In this document: in pieces, positions 37,353-45,644 of the stretch | Layout of the letters: every line of letters starts with the position of its first letter | Numbering within the stretch: the first letter of the stretch is position 1 | Assembly: GCF_000014285.2 (NCBI RefSeq) | Contig: NC_008343.2 | Coordinates: 1,266,501 to 1,330,500, forward strand | Origin: Granulibacter bethesdensis CGDNIH1 | GTDB lineage: Bacteria; Pseudomonadota; Alphaproteobacteria; Acetobacterales; Acetobacteraceae | Length of the DNA: 64,000 nucleotides | Direction: 5' to 3' | The notes under the pieces: generated by a model | Databases searched by the model: none | What the model was told of the DNA's origin: nothing | Seen by the model: the letters and a program-made list of their open reading frames with translations, nothing else | Position numbers and translations under genes: made by a program

Positions 37353-38310
37353 GCCGATCCGAAATTATCTTAAGTGATATCAGCACCTTAGCTTGACGGC
37401 TGGGGCGGTCGCTGATTCTGGAGTTTTGCGAAGAACTTCCAAGGAACAGCAATGTGGACCGATATCACTCGCGCGCAGCATGCGCGAAGCGAGCTGGCTT
37501 TGCCAACGGATTTGACGGATGCGGAGTGGCGGGTCCTGGAGCCGTTCTTCCCACCCCCTCGCTGGTGGGCCGCCCGCGTAAATGGCCGATGCGCCGGATC
37601 GTCGAGGCGATCCTTTATCTGCTTCGTGGCGGGCTGCCGTGGCGGGCTGCCGTGGCGGATGCTGCCGCCGTGCTTCCCACCGGTGTCCACCGTTCGACGC
37701 TGGTTCTATCTGTGGCGCGACAGCGGCTTGTTGCTGACGATCAACCACATGCTGCTCATGATCGTGCGGGAACTCCAGGGGCGCGAGGCTTCGCCCAGCG
37801 CCGGCGTCATCGATAGTCAGAGCGTGAAAACCACGGAATCCGGCGGCCCACGCGGCTACGATGCGGGTAAGAAGATCAAGGGGCGCAAGCGCCACATTCT
37901 CACTGATACCCAGGGTTACCTCGTCCATGCCGTCGTCCACGGGGCCGATATTCAGGACCGCGACGGTGCTCCGCTGGTGCTCTCTGCCATCGTCCAGCAC
38001 TTCCCCTGGCTCCGGCACGTATTTGCCGATGGCGGCTACGCAGGCGACAAACTCAAGGATGCACTGCGCGCCGTGAGCAAATGGACCATCGAGATCGTCA
38101 AGCGATCCGACATCGCCAAGCGCTTCGAGGTTCTACCACGCCGGTGGGTCGTCGAACGAACACTCGCATGGCTCAACCACAATCGCCGTCTCGCCAAAGA
38201 CTTTGAAAGCACCATCGCTTCCGCCACCGCTTGGCTGTTCATTGCCTCCGTCTAGCTGCTCGCCCGGCGCATCGCAAAACTATGATATTGCACCGAATAA
38301 TTTCGAATCC
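37353..38310 (+). mobile_element. Degenerate IS5-family insertion sequence
   Basis: A transposase gene of the IS5 family is enclosed by candidate inverted ends: GATCCGAAATTAT (37356-37368) on the left and, on the opposite strand, GATTCGAAATTAT (38296-38308) on the right (12/13). A shorter pair, AGTTTTGCG near 37430 and CGCAAAACT near 38274, lies inside. I cannot fix a target duplication, so the exact boundaries are uncertain. Confidence 0.55.
37452..38255 (+). pseudogene. IS5-family DDE transposase with compensated frameshift and early stop
   Basis: Starts MWTDITRAQHARSELALPTD and contains the catalytic-region segments VIDSQSVKTTESGGPRGYDA, HVFADGGYAGDKL and RRWVVERTLAWLNHNRRLAK. Near residue 35 a base is missing in the C run before CGCTGG, so about 34 residues are read out of frame; the correct continuation SLVGRPRKWPMRRIVEAIL lies in the neighbouring frame. 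A 13-bp tandem duplication (GTGGCGGGCTGCC twice, around 37626-37651) then returns the frame to normal. A TAG at 38253-38255 replaces an expected Gln codon and removes the usual LLARRIAKL end. Confidence 0.85.
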
Positions 38311-38623
38311 GACTCTCAGGGGAGTGCGTATCAGTTTTTTGATGGGGAACTTTTAATGGGACGGCCTCACGGTGCCAGTCAGCCCCCCCAATTTCCTGAC
38401 TTTTCGCTCGTTCTCAGCGACCCTCGAAAGCGGACGCTCGTACAGGTCGGAATATGTCCACGCGGCCTAGATGGGAAGAGTGAGCCGATATCGTTGGTCG
38501 CTGTAAAAGCGCTTAGATCGGCAGGGGTTGACTTCAAAACGCCGAGGTGAGAAGCAAGCTGCGTATCAGCGCCGCCGGAAAGGCGGCCGAGATCTTTTTG
38601 GCGCAACGCCAAAGGAGATCTAC
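38311..38623. other. Gap between the IS and a hydrolase gene
   Basis: An in-frame run with no clear homology crosses this gap (for example MGRPHGASQPPQFPDFSLVL then SDPRKRTLVQVGI, ending at 38550). It could be the tail of a gene cut by the insertion sequence, but I cannot name it. AAAGGAG near 38611 is the ribosome site of the next gene. Confidence 0.35.
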
Positions 38624-39409
38624 ATGAAAGACGATACAAGCTCTACGATCATCGGCCGCAAAACAGTTGGCAATGGTCAACAGAAGGTCATCATGCTGCA
38701 TGACTGGCATGGAGACCACACCTTATATACCCCCATCTTGCCGTACCTCGACGGCAATACGTTTCATTACGCCTTCGCTGATCTTCCAGGCTACGGATTG
38801 TCTCGCGGTCACGCCGGTCCAGCCAGCATTCAACAGACTGCATCGGCTATTATCGCCTTGGCCGATGAACTCGATTGGCCGCGATTCCATATCGTAGGGC
38901 ATTCCCTGTCCGCGATGATTGCGCAATACCTTGCGGTATTGGTACCAAACCGCATCGACAGCCTGACTGCTGTCTGTCCAATCCCAGCCAGCGGTTCACT
39001 GGCCAGTGACGACGCTCTAGCGTTTTTCGCTTCTACTGCCCGGGACGACGACGCATTTCGCAGGTTGATTGGTTATTTGTCGGGCCAGTTATCGAAGGGG
39101 TGGACGGAAGCGAAACGGATTCGGAGCCGCCTTGCCTCCTCGCCCGAGGTGAAGATGCAGTATTTCGGGTTGTTCCGAACGGACTTCTCCCAACGGCTTC
39201 TGGGTTCGACTACAAAAGTCAACCTTATCCTAGGGGACCATGATCCAGGTTTGGATGAGGCGACCGTCGCGCCTCTATTTCGACAATGGTTTGACGATCT
39301 GACCGTGGAAACCATTGTTAATTGTGGCCACTACCCAATGGAGGAGGCACCTCCGTACTTCGCAACTACGCTTGAACGCCTTCTGAAGGGGACGATCGGG
39401 TCTCTATGA
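38624..39409 (+). CDS. Alpha/beta hydrolase
   Basis: 261 residues beginning MKDDTSSTIIGRKTVGNGQQ. VIMLHDWHGDHTLYTPILPY is the oxyanion region, HIVGHSLSAMIAQYLAVLVP the nucleophile elbow (G-H-S-L-S), and LILGDHDPGLDEA and VNCGHYPMEEAP carry the likely acid and His. A strong ribosome site (AAAGGAG) 7 bases upstream supports the start, rejecting the longer frame from 38528. It lies between the IS and the LysR/bla fragment region. Confidence 0.86.
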   Translation: MKDDTSSTIIGRKTVGNGQQKVIMLHDWHGDHTLYTPILPYLDGNTFHYAFADLPGYGLSRGHAGPASIQQTASAIIALADELDWPRFHIVGHSLSAMIAQYLAVLVPNRIDSLTAVCPIPASGSLASDDALAFFASTARDDDAFRRLIGYLSGQLSKGWTEAKRIRSRLASSPEVKMQYFGLFRTDFSQRLLGSTTKVNLILGDHDPGLDEATVAPLFRQWFDDLTVETIVNCGHYPMEEAPPYFATTLERLLKGTIGSL

Positions 39410-39550
39410 GCGCCGGCGCGCCCCTTGGATCTCGTGCGGCGCACGCCGAGGGGCGCCGTAGCGGATGCCGGTTGGTCTCTGGGAAGGATATCTGCCTCTT
39501 GCAAGCGGTAGCCTTGTTCCTCATGCGCAACATGCATGTAGAATTGGCGT

Positions 39551-39726
39551 TGCGCTTCTATGTCGAGATGGAAGCAGTGAAAGGTCGTCTGGTGGCATCC
39601 TGGCTCGAAGCTCATTCGATTTCCACGACCTTCAGCCTGCCTCCCAGAGCAGGCCCAGTTGAGTGACGGCCTGATACAGGCTGGCTGCTTTCGGAAGTGG
39701 AGACTCCGCCCCGCACCGGCTGAGGT
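39551..39726 (+). pseudogene. Degraded copy of the LysR carboxy-terminal end
   Basis: The DNA parallels 36456-36640 of the intact LysR gene. Shared blocks include TCTATGTCGAGA, GAAAGGTCGTCTG/GAAGGTCGTCTG, CGACCTTCAGCCTG/AGACCTTCAGCCTG and TTGAGTGACGG, with several small deletions. It sits tail-to-tail with the intact beta-lactamase, mirroring the intact LysR with its bla remnant at 36651. 39410-39550 holds no gene I can support. Confidence 0.75.
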
Positions 39727-39780
39727 GACGGCTTGCTCGATCGACAGTGGACGTTTCGCTGCCGCTGGCAAGTCGTTCGA

Positions 39781-40665
39781 TTATACGTTTCTCGTAACGA
39801 TGCGTGCTACGTCGACCAAAACGGCTTCCTGCTCCGCCACTGAGCCACGTGCCTCGCCCAGATAGGCCGCGACGACGATCGGAGGACGATTGGGCGGGAA
39901 GAGCACGCCGATATCGTTGGTCGATATTCCTTCCCAGGTCCCGGGTTTGTTCGCGATCCGCCACCCAGCCGGTAAACCAGCCCGCAGGCGTTGTGCGGCC
40001 GCATCCCTGGACGCCATCATCCACTCGGTCAGGTGCGCCCGCGACGTCGGCGACAGAGCGGAGCCGAGCACGATGCGTTGCAGTGTGCCCACCATCGCGC
40101 GCGGCGAAGTCGTGTCGTGCGTCTCTCCGGACTTGACGATATTGAGAGCCAGTTCGGTCTTGTCGATACGGGTCGTTTGATCACCTATTGAGCGCAGATA
40201 GGCGGTCAATGCAGAAGGTCCGCCGAAGCTGGCCATCAGTAGATTTGCCGCGGTGCTGTCGCTGACAATTGCTGCCGCTTCGCAGAGTTGCTCAACTGTC
40301 ATGCCGTCAGCAAGGTGCGGTTTAGTCGCCTTGAAAGGCATAACCAGATCCTTTTTGCCGAAGAAGACTCTTCGATCCAGCTTCTCTTCTCCGCGATCAA
40401 CGCGTGCGAGCGTGAACGCGATAGCCAGAGCCTTGAACGTGCTGCACAGAGCGAAGCGTTCATCGAGACGGTTCCCAATTACCTGACCGGTCGCGGTGTC
40501 CAGGACCGCCACGCCAAGATGACCACCACTACGGATTTCGAGTTCCCGGAGCCGGTCTTCGACGATGCTTCGGCCGTTATCTGCGCGCGCGCCATGCCCT
40601 AACAACCAAGGCAATGCAATGAGTGGGGTCAAAAATGTAGTCCGTCGCGTGAACATCCGAGTCAT
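39781..40665 (-). CDS. bla: Class A beta-lactamase with atypical SDS and KPG motifs
   Basis: 294 residues, serine beta-lactamase exported to the periplasm. The signal peptide TRRTTFLTPLIALPWLLG has a twin-arginine-like start and a cleavage near ARADNG. The active-site motif is CSTFKALA (S70-x-x-K). The usual SDN is SDS (IVSDSTAANLL), Glu166/Asn170 are in KTELALNIV, and the usual K-T/S-G is KPG (IANKPGTWEGIS). The catalytic Ser, Lys and Glu are intact, so activity is plausible, but the changes at 132 and 235 could shift the substrate range. A LysR fragment lies tail-to-tail downstream. The 240 bases upstream hold its promoter region but no clear motif. Confidence 0.9.
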   Translation of the reverse strand: MTRMFTRRTTFLTPLIALPWLLGHGARADNGRSIVEDRLRELEIRSGGHLGVAVLDTATGQVIGNRLDERFALCSTFKALAIAFTLARVDRGEEKLDRRVFFGKKDLVMPFKATKPHLADGMTVEQLCEAAAIVSDSTAANLLMASFGGPSALTAYLRSIGDQTTRIDKTELALNIVKSGETHDTTSPRAMVGTLQRIVLGSALSPTSRAHLTEWMMASRDAAAQRLRAGLPAGWRIANKPGTWEGISTNDIGVLFPPNRPPIVVAAYLGEARGSVAEQEAVLVDVARIVTRNV

Positions 40666-40905
40666 TTTGCCTTTGCTTCCGCCATATCCTCAAGTTGCTA
40701 TCTGTCGCGACCCCGTGCGTCAGGTTAATCATCGGGACCGATACTGCTTTTTTAGACCGTTTTTTGACAAGATTGTGGGCGTTTACGTGCATTATTCAGT
40801 ATGTCCACGTGGATTGCAGTCCACCACTTGGTTCGCGCCGCGCGTTAGTGGCCCGCCAGGACGTGACTTCAAAGAACTTCAGGTTATGAAATAAAAAAAT
40901 GTCAG

Positions 40906-41343
40906 TCATTCACCGTACTTCAGGTGGATGAGCGGATAAGTTTTTCCTTGCCCGTCGAGCGGAGAACGACCGATGTGCTTGAAGCCCATTTTTTCATAGA
41001 AGCCGACCGCCTGACTGTTCTGCTCATTGACGTCGGTTGTCAGCTTAGGATGAAGTGTAAGGGCGTGGCGTACCAGTGCGGCACCAATTCCAGTTCCTCG
41101 ATATGCGGGATCGACGAACAGCGCCTCCATGTGGCCCTTGTCGATTAGCATGAAAGCCAGCGGATAGTCGGCAGCGTCCACGGCAAACCAAAGCGGCGCT
41201 TGGGGCAGAAAGCCACCCACCATCTCTTCGATGGAAAGGCGATCCTCACCCGAGAGAAAGTTATGGGTGGCGTCGACCGCACCGCGCCAGATTTCCACTG
41301 CGCGATCGCCCTCGTCAGGACGGGAGCGTCTAATTGTAGTCAT
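40906..41343 (-). CDS. GNAT-family N-acetyltransferase
   Basis: 145 residues from the ATG at 41343, preceded by GAGGAAGG. TTIRRSRPDEGDRAVEIWRG, MEALFVDPAYRGTGIGAALV (acetyl-CoA loop RGTGIG) and NEQNSQAVGFYEKMGFKHIG are typical of the YafP/YjaB-like GNAT group. The start at 41361 would place the ribosome site inside the gene. A VOC fragment lies upstream on the same strand. Confidence 0.88.
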   Translation of the reverse strand: MTTIRRSRPDEGDRAVEIWRGAVDATHNFLSGEDRLSIEEMVGGFLPQAPLWFAVDAADYPLAFMLIDKGHMEALFVDPAYRGTGIGAALVRHALTLHPKLTTDVNEQNSQAVGFYEKMGFKHIGRSPLDGQGKTYPLIHLKYGE

Positions 41344-41402
41344 TGTGCCTTCCTCATTCATTTGCCGGAAACAAAGGGAGCCACGCAGAGCCCATTGCTC
41401 CG

Positions 41403-41546
41403 TCAGGCATTCCAGTCAGCCCGCTGGATCACAACCCTATAGCCATCGGGATCTTCAAAGGTGCGGCCTGAGCGATCCCAATAGGGGTTGAACGCAGGTA
41501 CGGCTCTGAACCCGGCTCCTTCCATTCTTTCGACAGCAATGTACAT
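41403..41546 (-). pseudogene. Carboxy-terminal remnant of a VOC (glyoxalase/bleomycin-resistance) protein
   Basis: Reads GFRAVPAFNPYWDRSGRTFE then DPDGYRVVIQRADWNA and stop. The segment FEDPDGYRVVI is the classic last strand of vicinal-oxygen-chelate proteins, with the metal-ligand Glu. The amino-terminal half is missing, so it cannot form a complete fold. Confidence 0.72.
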
Positions 41547-41556
41547 GGCTGGACGG

Positions 41557-41892
41557 CTAACGGATGCCACCGGCGTAGCAATCGATCAGAAAGCCTTCAT
41601 CCAATTGGCCATTGGCAACAACGCGGCGCACGATAAGGTCCAATTCTTCGGCCAAAATCGCGAAGGCCCGGACAAGATGTGGCCGGCAGCTGACGATCGA
41701 ACTTTCATGGATACCGGTCAGGGGCTTGCCAAAATGCTCCCGATGGATCTCGTCGTAGCACTGGCGGAAGCGATGTTGAATGAGCGCCGCGTCGAACGTG
41801 AGCGAATCCTGGAGATCGCCGCGCCTTTCTTCAAGTAGCCGAAATCTCGGCTCCAAACCGGAAAACTTAGCTTTTTCAATCAGTAAGTCCAT
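41557..41892 (-). CDS. Doubtful small open frame, function unknown
   Basis: 111 residues starting MDLLIEKAKFSGLEPRFRLL. The residue mix looks protein-like (AFAILAEELDLIVRRVVANG), but I recognise no family, and the frame on the opposite strand is also open. It may be a fragment of a gene truncated together with the VOC remnant. Treat as tentative. Confidence 0.25.
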   Translation of the reverse strand: MDLLIEKAKFSGLEPRFRLLEERRGDLQDSLTFDAALIQHRFRQCYDEIHREHFGKPLTGIHESSIVSCRPHLVRAFAILAEELDLIVRRVVANGQLDEGFLIDCYAGGIR

Positions 41893-41915
41893 CGTGAGCT
41901 GTCGCTCTTGAAAAA

Positions 41916-41943
41916 TGTCAGAAAACTGTGCATATTTCTGACA
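41916..41943. promoter_or_regulatory. Inverted repeat before the AbiEi-like gene
   Basis: TGTCAGAAA (41916-41924) and TTTCTGACA (41935-41943) are perfect 9-bp arms with a 10-base spacer. The right arm runs into the AGGAG ribosome site of the antitoxin gene. AbiEi antitoxins are known to bind inverted repeats upstream of their own operon, so this is a likely autoregulatory operator of the whole five-gene unit. Confidence 0.7.
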
Positions 41944-41954
41944 GGAGAATGGCC

Positions 41955-42548
41955 ATGGAACGCTTGACCGAACAGATTCTTTCGTATGCGAAGGGGCTGC
42001 CCGAAGGCGCCCCAGTCGCCGCTAAAAGCCTGCTCCATCTCGGTAATCGCGCCGCGGTGGACCAGTCTCTGTCGCGGATGGCCGAGAGGGGGCAATTGAT
42101 CCGGGCAGGTCGAGGCGTTTATCTCCTCCCGGTCACAAGCAGGTTTGGCACGCGGGCTCCCTCTGTGGAGCAGGCCGTCGAGGCACTCGCCAGCCAGCGG
42201 GGAGAGACCATCGTTTCGAGCGGCGCCGCTGCCGCCAATACGCTTGGACTGACAACTCAGGTGCCGGTCCGGTCAGTTTATTTGACCTCGGGCCGAACCC
42301 GGAAGATGACATTCGGTAAGCAAGTGGTCGAGCTTCGCCACGCGCCGCGCTGGCAGCTCGCCATGGCGCATAAGCCAGCTGGCGAGGCGGTGCGGGCGCT
42401 GGCTTGGCTTGGGCCGGAGAACGCAGAATCTGCTCTGCAAACGTTGAAGCGGAAACTTCCGCCGAGCGTTTTTAGCGAGCTGGTCGCGATCGCGCCGCAG
42501 TTTCCAACCTGGCTGGCGCGCAGCGTGGGCAAGGCCGCCTATGGCTGA
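41955..42548 (+). CDS. AbiEi-like antitoxin/regulator (DUF6088)
   Basis: 197 residues from the ATG at 41955, 7 bases after AGGAG; the ATG at 41949 is too close to the site. The amino-terminal winged helix includes AAKSLLHLGNRAAVDQSLSR and MAERGQLIRAGRGVYLLP. The carboxy-terminal part (RGETIVSSGAAAANTLGL, VPVRSVYLTSGRTRKMTFGK) is typical of type IV antitoxins. It represses the operon and opposes the toxin encoded by the next gene, with which it overlaps by 8 bases. Confidence 0.85.
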   Translation: MERLTEQILSYAKGLPEGAPVAAKSLLHLGNRAAVDQSLSRMAERGQLIRAGRGVYLLPVTSRFGTRAPSVEQAVEALASQRGETIVSSGAAAANTLGLTTQVPVRSVYLTSGRTRKMTFGKQVVELRHAPRWQLAMAHKPAGEAVRALAWLGPENAESALQTLKRKLPPSVFSELVAIAPQFPTWLARSVGKAAYG

Positions 42549-43572
42549 TCCTTTCCTCCACCTCCTGGTCGACGATCGCCGTGAGGCGTTGGCTGTTGCG
42601 GCCGATAGATCCGGGCGGCCAGCCCACCTCCTGGAAAAGGATGTCTGGGTAGTCTGGGCGCTCTCCACGCTTTACGGCTCGGCACTCGGGGAGCATCTGG
42701 TCTTCAAAGGCGGCACGTCGTTGTCCAAGGCCTATCAGGTCATCCGAAGGTTTTCCGAGGACGTCGATCTGACCTACGACATCCGGGCGATAGCGCCCGG
42801 CCTGGTCGGAAGCGATGGCGAGGCATTGCCGAAGACCCGCAGTGAGGAAAAACGCTGGTCGAGCGAGGTTCGCAAGCGCTTGCCTGAGTGGGTGGCCGGA
42901 ACCGTGCAGCCGATCATCGCAGATGCGCTGGCTGCGGAAGCGCTGACGGCCGCAATTCGCGTCGAAAATGAGAAGCTGTTCATCGACTATGAAGCAACCG
43001 CCACCGGGTCGGGATATGTCGCGCCGAGTGTGATGCTGGAGTTTGGCGCTCGCTCGGCCGGCGAGCCTGCCAGCCATCGCGATGTGATCTGCGACGCGGC
43101 TGGTCTCGTGGACGGTGTTGGTTTCCCGATTGCGCGGCCGCGAGTCATGCATGCCGAGCGGACGTTCTGGGAGAAGGCCACGGCGATCCACGTCTTTTGC
43201 CTTCAGGAGCGGTTACGCGGTGATCGTTTCGCCCGTCACTGGCACGATGTGGCGCGTCTGGACGAAGCGGGTTTTGCAGCCGCTGCTTTTGAAAATCGAG
43301 AGCTGGCCGATGCCGTGGCCCGCCACAAGGCAATGTTTTTCGCCGAGAAGGCGGCCGACCGATCTCAGATTGACTACGCTGCGGCCGTGAGCGGCGGGTT
43401 GCAACTCGTCCCATCCGGGGACAGCGCAAAAGCTCTCGCAGAAGATTACGCAAGAATGATCGATGACGGGCTCCTTCTTGAGGAAACCGAATCGTTCGAT
43501 GCACTCATGGCGCATTGCGCCGAAATCACCGCGAGAGCCAACGGAGCGGGAAAGACAGAAAGGGGAGGCTGA
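42541..43572 (+). CDS. AbiEii-like nucleotidyltransferase toxin
   Basis: 343 residues of the AbiEii/AbiGii family. Motif I of the nucleotidyltransferase fold is clear: HLVFKGGTSLSKAYQVIRRF followed by SEDVDLTYD. Later conserved parts are MLEFGARSAGEPASH and MHAERTFWEKATAIHVF. AbiEii-type toxins transfer nucleotides to RNA, stalling growth of infected cells. It overlaps the antitoxin gene by 8 bases, and its stop shares one base with the start of the OLD-family gene (TGATG). Confidence 0.9.
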   Translation: MADPFLHLLVDDRREALAVAADRSGRPAHLLEKDVWVVWALSTLYGSALGEHLVFKGGTSLSKAYQVIRRFSEDVDLTYDIRAIAPGLVGSDGEALPKTRSEEKRWSSEVRKRLPEWVAGTVQPIIADALAAEALTAAIRVENEKLFIDYEATATGSGYVAPSVMLEFGARSAGEPASHRDVICDAAGLVDGVGFPIARPRVMHAERTFWEKATAIHVFCLQERLRGDRFARHWHDVARLDEAGFAAAAFENRELADAVARHKAMFFAEKAADRSQIDYAAAVSGGLQLVPSGDSAKALAEDYARMIDDGLLLEETESFDALMAHCAEITARANGAGKTERGG

Positions 43573-45644
43573 TGCGAATCAAAGGGGTCGAAATCGAAAA
43601 TTTCCGCCTTCTGCGAGACGTAGCGGTGGGCTTGGAAGAGCGCACCACGCTGATCGTGGGCCGAAACAATAGCGGCAAGACCTCGATTGCAGAGCTGTTT
43701 CGCCGGCTCCTTGGCGAGAAAGCACCCTCATTCAGAATGGAGGATTTTTCTCTCGGTTGCCATGAGTGCTTCTGGACGGCGTTCGAAGCCTTCCGGACTG
43801 AGGCTTCAGAGCCAGATGTCGTCGCGCTCCTCCCATCCATCAAGGTCACGATTGACATCACGTATGATGTCAACGCTCCCGACCTTGGCCCGCTGAGCGA
43901 CTGCATCGTCGATCTCGATCCGAACTGTAGCGACACAAGGCTCATCCTCACTTACGGCCCTCGGCCAGCCGCACCCACCACACTTTTCGCAGACCTCACG
44001 GTGGGCGAGGATGTGGCGGTCAACCGTGCAACCCTTTTCCGGGCGCTGGGCAGCCGCATATCAGGTGCCTACACGGCGTCCCTGGAAGCAGTCGATCCCA
44101 ATGACGCGACCAATCGAAAAGCCCTGGAGCCGAAAACCCTCACAGCGCTGGTTCGGGGCGGTTTCATCAACGCGCAGCGCGGTCTTGATGATGACACGCA
44201 CCGCGAACGGGATGTTCTGGGTAAGGTCGTGGAGGTGCTCTTTCAGTCGGCGCTCACCGATCCCGTCGATCCCGCGAAGCGTACAACGGCCGAGCAGCTC
44301 AAGGCGGCGGTTGAGCAAATTCAGGGCGACCTTCACGCCGGCTTCAATGCGAAACTCACTTCGCTCCTGCCGACGTTCGATCTGTTCGGTTATCCCGGCC
44401 TCTCCGATCCTGGCCTCGTCACCGAGACCAGCTTCGATGTTGACAAGCTGCTGAACGACCACACGAAAGTTCGCTACGTCGGTGTAAACGGCATGACCTT
44501 GCCTGAAACCTATAATGGGCTCGGCGTGCGCAATCTGGTCTACATGCTGCTTCAGTTGCTGCGATTCTTCCGCGAATATCAGGCGGAGCCGACTGCGGCC
44601 GGCGTGCATTTGATTTTCATCGAAGAACCGGAAGCCCACCTGCATCCCCAGATGCAGGAGGTTTTCATCCGGCAGCTGGATCAGATCACCAGCGCCTTTG
44701 TTGCTCAGCTTAACGAAAACAAGCCCTGGCCAGTCCAGTTCGTCGTAACTACCCACTCCCCGCATATGGCGAACGAAGCGCGGTTCGAGGCCATGCGTTA
44801 TTTCCTCTCGATTCCAGATGGCGAAGGCATGCGCCGTTCAGTCGTGAAGGATTTGCGCAGGGGTATGGGGGGCGCACCCGAGCCCGATCGCGAATTCCTG
44901 CATCAGTATTTGACCCTGACGCGATGCGATCTGTTCTTCGCTGACAAGGCCGTCCTGATCGAGGGTACGGCGGAGCGCATCCTGCTCCCGGCGATGATCC
45001 GCAAGACTGACAGCGCCGCTGCCGGCCAGCCGAAGCTCGGCAGCCAGTATCTTAGCGTGATGGAGGTCGGCGGCGCTTATGCGCATCGCTTCTTCGATCT
45101 CCTGTCGTTTCTCGAATTGCGCACCCTCATCATCACCGACATCGACGCGGTGAAGCCGAACGATGGCGGGAAGCGCGTCGCCGTGCCTGTGGCAGAGGGT
45201 TTGTTCACGAGCAATGGATGCTTGAAAGCCGCGTTCGGCAACGACGTCTCACCGCAGACCCTGCTTGGGAAAACCGCTGCCGAGAAGATCACCGGTATTC
45301 GGCGCATTGCTTTTCAGATACCGGAAGCGCCGGGCGGTCCGTGTGGCCGGAGCTTCGAGGACTCCTTTATCCTGGCCAACCCTGCACGTTTCCCCCTCGA
45401 CGACGATGACAAGGCGCTTGCGGCCTACGAGTTGGCCAGTGATCAGAAGAAGTCGGCCTTCGCGCTAGGTCACGCGATCGAGCACACGGATTGGAATGTG
45501 CCCAAGTATATCGCCGAGGGGCTGCGCTGGCTGGCGGAAGGCAATCCGGCCCCTGCGGAGCCAAATCCCCCCATCGCGGTCGAAATCGTTGCGGGCGCCG
45601 CGGGCGTCGCGGTGAACGTGACCGGGGTTAGCGCAGATGGCTGA
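43572..45644 (+). CDS. OLD-family ATPase-TOPRIM nuclease (GajA-like)
   Basis: 690 residues from the ATG at 43572, with AGGGGAGG just upstream. The Walker A loop is LIVGRNNSGKTSIA (about 28-41), Walker B LIFIEEPEAHLHPQ (about 348) and the switch His VVTTHSPHMAN. The carboxy-terminal TOPRIM domain shows DKAVLIEGTAERILLPAMI (Glu, about 460) and LIITDIDAVKP (DxD, about 522). With an adjacent UvrD helicase this is the class 2 OLD or Gabija pair, in which GajA nicks DNA and is held back by nucleotides until infection. It is longer than typical GajA (about 580). It overlaps the helicase gene by 8 bases. Confidence 0.9.
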   Translation: MRIKGVEIENFRLLRDVAVGLEERTTLIVGRNNSGKTSIAELFRRLLGEKAPSFRMEDFSLGCHECFWTAFEAFRTEASEPDVVALLPSIKVTIDITYDVNAPDLGPLSDCIVDLDPNCSDTRLILTYGPRPAAPTTLFADLTVGEDVAVNRATLFRALGSRISGAYTASLEAVDPNDATNRKALEPKTLTALVRGGFINAQRGLDDDTHRERDVLGKVVEVLFQSALTDPVDPAKRTTAEQLKAAVEQIQGDLHAGFNAKLTSLLPTFDLFGYPGLSDPGLVTETSFDVDKLLNDHTKVRYVGVNGMTLPETYNGLGVRNLVYMLLQLLRFFREYQAEPTAAGVHLIFIEEPEAHLHPQMQEVFIRQLDQITSAFVAQLNENKPWPVQFVVTTHSPHMANEARFEAMRYFLSIPDGEGMRRSVVKDLRRGMGGAPEPDREFLHQYLTLTRCDLFFADKAVLIEGTAERILLPAMIRKTDSAAAGQPKLGSQYLSVMEVGGAYAHRFFDLLSFLELRTLIITDIDAVKPNDGGKRVAVPVAEGLFTSNGCLKAAFGNDVSPQTLLGKTAAEKITGIRRIAFQIPEAPGGPCGRSFEDSFILANPARFPLDDDDKALAAYELASDQKKSAFALGHAIEHTDWNVPKYIAEGLRWLAEGNPAPAEPNPPIAVEIVAGAAGVAVNVTGVSADG

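Noticed and set aside
41488-41838. Plus-strand open frame of 116 codons next to the VOC remnant
   Set aside because: It is largely antisense to the remnant and to another weak frame, with no ribosome site or family match.
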